Assembly: GCA_030146445.1 (NCBI GenBank)
Contig: JASLBT010000406.1
Span: 1-15,467 of the forward strand
DNA: 15,467 bases
Source: Segetibacter sp.
GTDB taxonomy: Bacteria > Bacteroidota > Bacteroidia > Chitinophagales > Chitinophagaceae
Reading direction: 5' to 3'
The notes beneath the pieces are model-generated. The model did not search any database, was not told the DNA's origin, and saw only the letters and a list, made by a program, of their open reading frames with translations. The position numbers and the translations under genes are program-made. Shown in pieces: positions 9,195 to 15,467 of this stretch (position 1 is its first letter; every line of letters begins with the position of its first letter).

Positions 9195-9259
9195 TGCAGC
9201 TGATGATCCGCCAGGACTGGCGGTAAGACTTATGATATCATCCGACTTAAAAGATACGA
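9195..9259 (+). other. recC-recB gap with GC-rich hairpin
   Basis: Within this 65-bp gap, CCGCCAGGACTGGCGG (9208-9223) forms a perfect 7-bp inverted repeat with a 2-nt centre, or a 6-bp stem with a GGAC loop. No T-run follows, so it is unlikely to stop transcription. It could protect or mark the recC message end, or tune recB expression. It may equally be a copy of a small dispersed palindromic repeat. No second full copy is seen in the window. Confidence 0.5.
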
Positions 9260-12200
9260 ATGCGTAATACAAACACCCTCTTCCCCGAAGAGGAACAATC
9301 AATAGTTAGGAGCGCCAAGGACTTCAAACCATTCGACGCCCGTTTAGTTAACCTGGCCGGCAGCAACCTTATAGAGGCGAGCGCCGGCACCGGAAAAACG
9401 TATTCGATTGCGATATTGGTGTTGCGTCTTGTGATTGAAAAGAGGCTTTCAATAAAAGAGATCCTGATGGTAACTTTTACGAAGGCTGCAGTTGCTGAAC
9501 TTGAAGAAAGAATTCGCTTATTCATACGTAAAGCTTATAAAGTAAGCCTTGGGGAAGAAGTTGATGACACCACCATTTCCGGGCTGGTGATGGGAAGGAT
9601 AAAGCAGAGTTCAAAAACCGAGGTGCAGGAACAACTTAAAGAAGCACTGTTATTCCTTGATGAAACTGCAGTACTTACTATCCATAGCTTTTGCCAGTTG
9701 ACGCTTACTGAATTTGCTTTCGAAACGAATCAACTTTTTGGTGCGGAAACAATGCAGGATACCACGGTCATTTTGCAGGATGAAGTAAATAGGTTCTGGA
9801 GGGAAAATATCACCACGATTCCCGCGTCATTGTTGAAGTACCTGGTTGCAGCAAAACCTCCACTTACAAGAGAAAACATTAAACAGGTTGTACAGGAACA
9901 TTTAAATGGTAAGCAGTATTTTAATTACCAGAAAAATAAAGATTATTCGTACTGCGAAGAAGATCACCAGAAAATTTTAAATGAGCTCAGGGAGATTGAC
10001 ATCGAAGAAGAAAAGCTGAGAAAAGAGTTATACGACTACATCAAAAACAATGAGCAGGATATCCGGGCTAAAAGCCTGGCAAATACACATGCAAGAAAAG
10101 CCCGGTTTCACGAATTTAAATCCGTGGAACAGCTAGTCACGGATATTATAAACAAAAAGAAAGTAGGCTATATACAAACCGTGTTTGCAGATATAGTACC
10201 CCGTTGTAATGATTGTGAAAAACTGGCTCAGGACATAAAAACACGGGTTCAGCAGGTGATCAACGACATCAATTGCCAGGCTATAAACGTCGTTTCCGAG
10301 GGACTGGAAGAATATAAGCATCGCAACAACCTGCTGTCATTTGACGACATGATCGTAAACCTGCATAGGGCGTTAATGGAAAAAGACCCTCATAAACTCG
10401 TGGGTGCATTGCAGGCGAAGTATAAGGCGGTGTTCGTAGATGAGTTCCAGGATACCGATCGGCTACAATACGAGATCTTTCAAAAAGCCTTTGGAAGCGA
10501 CACCACGCTGTTTCTTATTGGTGATCCTAAACAGTCGATTTATGCCTGGCGCAAAGCCGACATCTTCACTTACTTCAAAGCAAAAAATGATGTTCAACAC
10601 CGGTATACCATGAACCAGAACTTCCGTTCTGCAAAGGAACTGATAACGGCAATGAACGTGTTTTTTGAACCCCAACCCGGCTTTGATACTTTCTTTTTTC
10701 AAAATTCCGAGGATGCCATCAGGTACCGCGAAGTACAATCGCCGGAACCGAATACAAAAGGCGAATTAATATACGGGCGAAAAAAGGTTGCACCAATTAC
10801 TATTACAACGGTGCCGAGGAAAGAAGAATTGTGTGAAGCGGTAGCGCAACAAATTATTCAGCTGTTGTCGGATGACGGTTTTAAGATAACCAGGAACGGT
10901 GAAGAAAGACGTATCACCCCATCAGACATCGGCATACTTGTTAGAACTAAAGGCCAGGGCAGGGACCTTAAGTCGAGCCTTGCACGTTATTGTATACCTG
11001 CAATTACCATTGATGATAGTAAGGTGCTGAAATCAGCGGAAGCCACATGGCTGTTGTACGTGCTTGAGGCAATGACAGACATCTCGAGGCAAACAATCAA
11101 CAGGGCATTGCTTTCGCCCTTTACGGGGTATAAAGCCGCTGACATTTTGGGGCTTAACGATGAAATCACAATAGCGCTTTTTCGCAAGTATCGCAACTAC
11201 TGGCAAAATGATGGTGTATTTACGGCTTTAATGGAATTTGTCGGTGACTTCGATGTGAGGGCCGTGCTATTGCGGGCGAACACAGAAAGTGGCGAGCGGA
11301 TCATTGCCAACCTCTTTCAGCTGATCGAAGTGGTACACAAGGTGCAAACCAATAAACAATTTTCTCCTCTTGAATTGATCAGTTGGCTCAGGCGCGGCAT
11401 TGAAGGCATGGAAACCGAAGGCGACGAATACGAGCAACGCGTTGAGAGCGATGAAGAGGCAGTAAAGATTGTAACGATACACAAAAGCAAGGGACTCGAA
11501 TACAACATTGTTTTTGCGCCTTTTCTCGACCTGGTGGACAATAATTTTGTGAGCATGTACAGCTACCGCGACCCGGTATCAGGCGAATACATCTCTGTTG
11601 AAAAAGACAACATCAGTGAAGATCAGCTTGAGTGGGTACGGATGCAAAATGAGCAGGAAAACCGAAGACTGGTGTATGTGTCGCTTACAAGAGCGGTGTA
11701 CAAATGTTATGTGCACCATTGTACCAGCAATCATTATAAAAACTCTACGCTCTCGATCTTTCTGCACGCATTGAATAACGCTGACGAACAACTGATCAGT
11801 AACGAAGAAGCTACTGAACCGGAGAAGGACTATCGTTACCGACAGGATGAGGTGTTTAAACGGGTGGACCGGAACGTTGAAGTGAACTTTCAACTCGAGC
11901 ACAGCAATTGGACGAAAATGAGCTATTCGATGCTTGCGCAGAAGGGTGAGATCACGTCGAGGCCACGGAGCAAGGGCCATGACGACAAGTACGACCACTT
12001 TATGTTCAGCCAACTCGTGAGGGGGAATAAGACCGGCAACCTGTTGCACTACATTTTCGAGCACGTTCATTTTAGCAGTGAGCACAACTGGAATTATGTA
12101 ATAGAATCAGCCTTAAAACAACAACTTCCAAAGCACAAAGAACAGTATTCACCAATGTTATACCAGATGCTGCAGCATACGTTACAGGTACCGCTGCAGG

Positions 12201-12709
12201 TGAACGGGGACACATTTAAACTGGCTGAAGTTAGCAACGATGAAAGAATTCATGAATTTGAATTCGATTTCCCGGTACCCGTTTACGAGCCCGATTTACT
12301 TAATAAGTTAACGGCCGATGACATAGAGGTGCGGGTATCGTGGGACAAACCTTTGGAGGGCATAGTTAATGGTAAGATGGACCTCTTTTTCGGTTGCCGG
12401 GGCAAGTATTACATCCTCGATTGGAAAAGCAATTATCTCGGCGATACGTTAGCGGATTATGCACCGGATGCGTTGGCACGCGCAATGAATGAAAACAATT
12501 ATCACCTTCAGTACCTGCTGTATACGTTCGCTGCAATAAAATACCTCGGAAGCAGGATGACGGATTTTCGTTACGAAGAACACTTTGGCGGTATAATATA
12601 CCTTTTTGTTCGCGGAGTTCGACAAAATGGCCAGACGGGAATATATGTCAATCGCCCTACCCTCCACCAGATGGAGACTTTGAAAGAGATCATGGTCGGA
12701 AGCCGGTGA
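9260..12709 (+). CDS. recB: RecB, 3'-5' helicase and nuclease subunit of exodeoxyribonuclease V
   Basis: RecB is an SF1A helicase with a C-terminal nuclease that cuts both strands before and after Chi and loads RecA. Length is 1149 aa (E. coli 1180). Helicase motifs: I, EASAGTGKTYSI (39-50, Lys46); Ia, VTFTKAAVAELEERI (71-85); II, VFVDEFQDTD (391-400); III, LIGDPKQSIYAWRKAD (419-434); IV, NQNFRS (452-457); V, VTIHKSKGLEYN (738-749); VI, RRLVYVSLTRA (802-812). A charged, probably coiled segment at about 220-300 sits where E. coli RecB has its DNA-contacting arm. The nuclease domain (about 915-1149) has His930, Asp1041 (GKMDLFF), Asp1054 and Lys1056 (ILDWKSNYLG) and the QY pair at 1084-1085. 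These correspond to E. coli His956, Asp1067, Asp1080 and Lys1082, so it should be catalytically active. It is last in the operon; no Shine-Dalgarno site is seen. Confidence 0.97.
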   Translation: MRNTNTLFPEEEQSIVRSAKDFKPFDARLVNLAGSNLIEASAGTGKTYSIAILVLRLVIEKRLSIKEILMVTFTKAAVAELEERIRLFIRKAYKVSLGEEVDDTTISGLVMGRIKQSSKTEVQEQLKEALLFLDETAVLTIHSFCQLTLTEFAFETNQLFGAETMQDTTVILQDEVNRFWRENITTIPASLLKYLVAAKPPLTRENIKQVVQEHLNGKQYFNYQKNKDYSYCEEDHQKILNELREIDIEEEKLRKELYDYIKNNEQDIRAKSLANTHARKARFHEFKSVEQLVTDIINKKKVGYIQTVFADIVPRCNDCEKLAQDIKTRVQQVINDINCQAINVVSEGLEEYKHRNNLLSFDDMIVNLHRALMEKDPHKLVGALQAKYKAVFVDEFQDTDRLQYEIFQKAFGSDTTLFLIGDPKQSIYAWRKADIFTYFKAKNDVQHRYTMNQNFRSAKELITAMNVFFEPQPGFDTFFFQNSEDAIRYREVQSPEPNTKGELIYGRKKVAPITITTVPRKEELCEAVAQQIIQLLSDDGFKITRNGEERRITPSDIGILVRTKGQGRDLKSSLARYCIPAITIDDSKVLKSAEATWLLYVLEAMTDISRQTINRALLSPFTGYKAADILGLNDEITIALFRKYRNYWQNDGVFTALMEFVGDFDVRAVLLRANTESGERIIANLFQLIEVVHKVQTNKQFSPLELISWLRRGIEGMETEGDEYEQRVESDEEAVKIVTIHKSKGLEYNIVFAPFLDLVDNNFVSMYSYRDPVSGEYISVEKDNISEDQLEWVRMQNEQENRRLVYVSLTRAVYKCYVHHCTSNHYKNSTLSIFLHALNNADEQLISNEEATEPEKDYRYRQDEVFKRVDRNVEVNFQLEHSNWTKMSYSMLAQKGEITSRPRSKGHDDKYDHFMFSQLVRGNKTGNLLHYIFEHVHFSSEHNWNYVIESALKQQLPKHKEQYSPMLYQMLQHTLQVPLQVNGDTFKLAEVSNDERIHEFEFDFPVPVYEPDLLNKLTADDIEVRVSWDKPLEGIVNGKMDLFFGCRGKYYILDWKSNYLGDTLADYAPDALARAMNENNYHLQYLLYTFAAIKYLGSRMTDFRYEEHFGGIIYLFVRGVRQNGQTGIYVNRPTLHQMETLKEIMVGSR

Positions 12710-12745
12710 CGGGCTCACGATCTAATCTTGTTTTGACCTCGCACG

Positions 12746-12771
12746 CTGCACGGTGAGGGCTTCACGTGCAG
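12746..12771 (+). terminator. Bulged hairpin after recB, possible 3' end of the operon transcript
   Basis: About 37 bp after the recB stop, CTGCACG-G-TGA (12746-12756) can pair with TCACGTGCAG (12762-12771). This gives ten pairs with one bulged G and a GGGCT loop. The following bases (ATCGGAAATGG) contain no T-run, so it is not a classic intrinsic terminator. It may be a message-stabilising 3' stem or part of a factor-dependent end. It is the only notable stem near the recB stop. Confidence 0.3.
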
Positions 12772-13288
12772 ATCGGAAATGGAACTTCATTGAAACTTAC
12801 CAGACTGTTGGGCTAAACGGCGAACAAACAATTAGTTTCCGAAAGCCTTTCTACACAATCCAGTTAACAGTTATTCATTTTTTGGCTTGCAATTACTTTC
12901 TCTCTATTCTGAACCAACAGTGCCTCACCAGGTGTCGAAGGGAACCCCCGCCGGAACACTCACCTGAAATCGCCGGATCGAAACTTACCACGGTATTTCA
13001 AACAACAATGCCAGGGTGGCTTTTTAGTTTCGCTATACCGCTACAGTGATACCGGTCGAACCAGAGTGGCTGATGAAAGCTATCATCCAAAACCGGCTTG
13101 TAATTACCATGATAATATCGTTTGCGTCGGCCTTAACAAAACAAATCATAAAAAAACACTGTTCTGTCGTTTTGATGTGCTATTCCTGCCTGGTTGCAAC
13201 TGCGTTGATGACCATAAAACTGAATAGTTATTTGGCTTTTTAAAATAAAACAACAAAGCTATTTCAAACGTTAATTAGGAATTGTAAG

Positions 13289-13320
13289 TTTAAGGTTTGC
13301 AAAATACAAGGGTATTTTTG
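13289..13320 (+). promoter_or_regulatory. Candidate promoter of the AT-hook gene
   Basis: A perfect Bacteroidota -7 box, TATTTTTG (13313-13320), is preceded after 20 bp by TTTA (13289-13292), one mismatch from the -33 box TTTG. Another TTTG at 13296-13299 is only 13 bp away and is too close. The start site would lie near 13327, giving a long leader of about 240 nt before the ATG at 13568. Confidence 0.35.
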
Positions 13321-13471
13321 TCAATAGCTGCAGACCAGGGAATTTTCAATCCAAAGGAATGTTACGCAACTAAAAGGGCTGCATTAGCGTCAACAAAGCG
13401 GATAAACAGGATTAGCGAAACAACCATTCATTGAACATTCCGTAAACAACTGCAAAACCGGGTATCTGTCA

Positions 13472-13516
13472 TTGATAACAATGTTTTAATCGATCATAGT
13501 CAGCTCTTGTTATCAA
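13472..13516. promoter_or_regulatory. 10-bp perfect inverted repeat upstream of the AT-hook gene
   Basis: TTGATAACAA (13472-13481) and its exact reverse complement TTGTTATCAA (13507-13516) are separated by 25 bp. The right arm ends 51 bp before the ATG. Each arm also has the form TTG-N4-CAA. It could be a pair of operator sites for a DNA-binding protein, perhaps the AT-hook protein itself. Alternatively it is a stem in a long leader RNA. Confidence 0.42.
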
Positions 13517-13567
13517 ACGATACCTAAACCTTTATTTCACATTTCTTAACCCCAGAAATTTTCAACG

Positions 13568-13843
13568 ATGGAAGCAAATCTTGTAATCAATGTACGTGAT
13601 CTTTCAGAAGAGTTTGCAAACGGACTGATGCAGGTCTTCTCGAAAGATGCCATGCTTAACATTACCGTGATCTACGAACCAGCCAGTTTAAAAACGGCTG
13701 CACCGCAACAAGCCGCAAAAACCAAAAGCGGCGAACCGGCAAAAAAAAGAGGAAGAAAACCCAAAGTGCAGGAAACCCCTTCGCCTGATGCTACTCCTAA
13801 AAAAAGAGGACGCAAGCCAAAAGTTGATCCAGGCGAGGTTTAG
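13568..13843 (+). CDS. Small protein with two AT-hook-like motifs
   Basis: The product has 91 aa. Residues 1-40 look like a compact strand-helix-strand unit (NLVINV, DLSEEFANGLMQVF, LNITVIYEP). They are followed by an Ala/Lys/Pro-rich tail carrying KKRGRKPKV twice (59-67 and 78-86), 19 residues apart. RGRKP resembles the AT-hook core RGRP, which binds the minor groove of AT-rich DNA, so a nucleoid or regulatory role in the cytoplasm is inferred. I do not recognise the N-terminal unit; it may serve for dimerisation. The ATG directly follows AT-rich DNA without a Shine-Dalgarno site, and a strong terminator lies 47 bp after the stop, which supports a real monocistronic gene. The first motif is encoded over a run of eight A (13741-13748) and the second over seven, possible slippage sites. 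It is convergent with the S41 peptidase gene. Confidence 0.82.
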   Translation: MEANLVINVRDLSEEFANGLMQVFSKDAMLNITVIYEPASLKTAAPQQAAKTKSGEPAKKRGRKPKVQETPSPDATPKKRGRKPKVDPGEV

Positions 13844-13890
13844 AAATGGCATTTGCTCAGAGCGGCATTATCAATATTTCCTATAATCCC

Positions 13891-13932
13891 ACAAAAGCAA
13901 CGACCCCTTAAAAAAGGGGTCGTTGCTTTTGT
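13891..13932. terminator. Bidirectional intrinsic terminator, perfect 19-bp stem
   Basis: ACAAAAGCAACGACCCCTT (13891-13909) pairs perfectly with 13914-13932 around an AAAA loop. Because the arms begin with ACAAAAGC and end with GCTTTTGT, a short T-run follows the GC-rich core on either strand. It lies between the convergent ends of the AT-hook gene (stop at 13841-13843) and the S41 peptidase gene (stop at 13984-13986), so it should end both transcripts. Confidence 0.9.
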
Positions 13933-13983
13933 ATAGAAATTACTGTGAAATTACCGTTCAAAACTTCACATAAACGGGCAGAA

Positions 13984-15372
13984 CTAGAATTTTACTCTTG
14001 TGTCGATTGTACCCTCAAACACATTTCCCTTGAGCTTGGTATTGATCGACTCAATGCGTGGATCAATCGCCGCCCCGGTAGTACCGGTGCGGAAAGTTCC
14101 ATTTTTAAGCCCGTCCAGTATATACCCAAGGGCTGATTCTTTCCTGTCGCCCCAATCTTTATCGATCCCGTCTGCCACCTGGTTGGTAAGGGAAAGTCCA
14201 CCAAAATAATCGCTTTCACCATTTTTATTAACCGTGCGGAATGAAACAGGAAATACGTACCAGTCGCCAACCGGGATAGGAAAATAACCTACTGGTTTAC
14301 CGTGAGTTTTTGTAGGACCAACAATTCTAACCTCCATATATGGCCTTAAATTGTTAATAAGCAATTCACTGGCAGAGGCAGTGAGACTGCTCACGATAAA
14401 TGATACCCTGTTTACATTAACGTTGCCGGTTTTTGCAAAGCGGGTACTGCTATTGAAGCTGGTATACTTATCATTAAACTTCTCCTGCATCATTAATTGG
14501 CCATTGAAGCTTCCGTTTATGATATAGTTTGCGAGTTTTTCCTGCACATTTACATAACCACCGCCATTGTACCGGAGATCTACGATCAGCTCTTTAATCT
14601 CTTGCTGGCCAAAGCGGCTAAATACAGCATCAAGGTCGCGGTATATCTGGGCAGTATCGCCAAGGAAAGAATTAAAAACGAGGTATCCAACCTTTTTATC
14701 GCCTTCCGTATAAACAGAATCGAGCACTACAGGGTTCTCCTGGTAACGTGCAGCTTTAAGCGTCATGTTCACACTTGAACCATCTGGCTTCAGGAAAGTA
14801 AAAGTGCTGTTTTCACTTTCGTACACACCTTTTACAATAAGACTGGAATTGTTGGTGCTGATATTTGAGTTCCCGTTAATCCGGGTTATCCTCCAGCCGC
14901 GGTGGATACCTGCGAGTCCGGCCGGGGATGCTTTTTCTACCTGTCGTACCCGTAAATCACCTTCGGCGCGAAAAAAAACATTCAAGCCGAAGTCATGTTG
15001 ATCTTCTTCGGAGGTACTGCTCAGGCCCATGCTCATGTTGTCCCACTCAGTTTTTTTCATTGCAAAGCTCCAGCGATCCACTGGGGTGCTGTAGCCGGTT
15101 TCGGTACTGAAAGCCCGAAGAGCGGTCATAATGCCGCTTGGATCATCAAACGTCTGCGGGTCAAACGTCGTCGGAATTTGCTTGTACCACAGGTAAATGT
15201 CGCGGGAGTAAATCAGCGTAGAGTCCTTTAATTTTGTCGCTGATAAAGTATCTGGTTTTACTTCAGGTGCCGGCGTTGGCTCGGCTTGTTTGTCTACCAC
15301 GTCCTTCTTGCACGATGAAAACACCCCAAGCGTTATCATTAATCCAAACGCTACTATATTGCTTAACCGCAT
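13984..15372 (-). CDS. S41 family peptidase, PDZ-containing lipoprotein (C-terminal-processing type)
   Basis: The product, 462 aa, is a probable serine peptidase anchored in the cell envelope. I chose the ATG at 15370-15372 over one 19 codons upstream because it begins a lipoprotein signal: MRLSNIVAFGLMITLGVFSSC, lipid Cys21. The next residues, KKDVVD, are charged and might act as a surface-export signal (inference). After a Pro-rich linker comes the helical N-terminal S41 region (about 45-105), then a PDZ domain (about 130-205, with ASPAGLAGIHRGWRITRING). The catalytic domain runs from about 225 to 425: YLVFNSF (230-236), VDLRYNGGGY (264-273), TASASE (331-336) and THGKPVG (356-362). By alignment with Tsp/Prc, Ser333 is the likely nucleophile and Lys359 the general base. 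Motifs look intact. Substrate unknown; no operon partner is visible. It is convergent with the AT-hook gene. Confidence 0.9.
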   Translation of the reverse strand: MRLSNIVAFGLMITLGVFSSCKKDVVDKQAEPTPAPEVKPDTLSATKLKDSTLIYSRDIYLWYKQIPTTFDPQTFDDPSGIMTALRAFSTETGYSTPVDRWSFAMKKTEWDNMSMGLSSTSEEDQHDFGLNVFFRAEGDLRVRQVEKASPAGLAGIHRGWRITRINGNSNISTNNSSLIVKGVYESENSTFTFLKPDGSSVNMTLKAARYQENPVVLDSVYTEGDKKVGYLVFNSFLGDTAQIYRDLDAVFSRFGQQEIKELIVDLRYNGGGYVNVQEKLANYIINGSFNGQLMMQEKFNDKYTSFNSSTRFAKTGNVNVNRVSFIVSSLTASASELLINNLRPYMEVRIVGPTKTHGKPVGYFPIPVGDWYVFPVSFRTVNKNGESDYFGGLSLTNQVADGIDKDWGDRKESALGYILDGLKNGTFRTGTTGAAIDPRIESINTKLKGNVFEGTIDTRVKF

Positions 15373-15467
15373 AATTTTTGGCTGAATTTGGCTACATATT
15401 ACTACGTTTTTTCCGCTAAATAATTGCATGAAACGTTATTTAACGACTTATTTACAGATTAAAACAG
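15373..15467 (-). promoter_or_regulatory. Upstream region of the S41 peptidase gene
   Basis: This AT-rich stretch should hold the peptidase promoter. I find no clean TTTG / TAnnTTTG pair on the minus strand. CGTTATTTAACG (15434-15445) is a small inverted repeat, five bases each side of TT. The frame also has an upstream ATG (15427-15429), but the residues it would add precede the lipoprotein signal and are unlikely to be used. Confidence 0.25.

Larger units (their letters stand above)
12710..13567. other. 858-bp intergenic region without recognisable gene
   Basis: The open frames here (GTG start at 12753, 98 codons; 13046, 65 codons) give translations with no recognisable domain and lie in DNA that does not look coding. 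A short minus-strand frame across about 12870-12958 (including PSTPGEALLVQNREKVIA) reads rather like protein but lacks a credible start and is cut by stops. The right half becomes AT-rich and carries a promoter candidate and an inverted repeat, listed separately. A small RNA or decayed gene cannot be excluded. Confidence 0.45.

Noticed and set aside
4105..12709. The three large genes as AddAB or a phage-defence helicase-nuclease set
   Set aside because: Separate RecB-, RecC- and RecD-like proteins are present with near E. coli lengths and collinear motifs. AddAB has two subunits with different nuclease layout, so RecBCD explains the data.
12753..13243. Two plus-strand open frames of 98 and 65 codons in the gap after recB
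   Set aside because: One needs a GTG start located inside the post-recB hairpin; neither translation shows a domain, signal peptide or consistent codon pattern.
13739..13826. The repeated lysine/arginine-coding segments as a DNA repeat or CRISPR-like array
   Set aside because: There are only two copies, 57 bp apart, differing at several third positions while the protein is identical, which indicates selection on a duplicated protein motif.
13984..15372. A peptidase gene near recBCD, recalling ptrA within the E. coli rec cluster
   Set aside because: PtrA is an M16 metallopeptidase between recC and recB; this is an S41 serine peptidase on the opposite strand, beyond an 858-bp gap, another gene and a strong terminator. 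The proximity looks coincidental.

Overview
The window reads as chromosomal DNA of a Bacteroidota bacterium, perhaps Chitinophagaceae-like; this is inference. The visible grounds are starts without Shine-Dalgarno sites, promoter candidates of the Bacteroidota type (TTTG, about 20 bp, then TAnnTTTG), a secreted GH2 beta-galactosidase, an S41 peptidase lipoprotein with the N-terminal helical region typical of that phylum, and moderate GC.

Layout: positions 1-292 hold no convincing gene. A periplasmic LacZ-family beta-galactosidase lies on the minus strand (293-3412). A 692-bp divergent spacer (3413-4104) carries promoter candidates for both directions and a 12-bp palindrome just before recD. 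Three large plus-strand genes follow at close spacing: recD (4105-5925), recC (5994-9194) and recB (9260-12709). They encode a complete RecBCD (exodeoxyribonuclease V) with intact helicase and nuclease motifs. Two hairpins punctuate the operon: one in the recC-recB gap and one about 37 bp after the recB stop. An 858-bp stretch with no recognisable gene leads to a 91-aa protein with two AT-hook-like motifs (13568-13843), preceded by a 10-bp perfect inverted repeat. A perfect 19-bp stem separates this gene from a convergent S41 peptidase lipoprotein on the minus strand (13984-15372).

How they work together: RecB (3'-5' helicase and nuclease), RecC (scaffold and Chi scanner) and RecD (5'-3' helicase) should form one cytoplasmic machine. 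It resects double-strand breaks for RecA-dependent repair and destroys unprotected linear DNA. The beta-galactosidase and S41 peptidase are envelope proteins with no evident link to it. The AT-hook protein may bind AT-rich DNA; whether it relates to recombination is unknown.

I see no clear undescribed multi-gene system. The observations most worth following are the substituted Chi-contact positions of RecC, the possible operator sites before recD and before the AT-hook gene, and the AT-hook protein itself.
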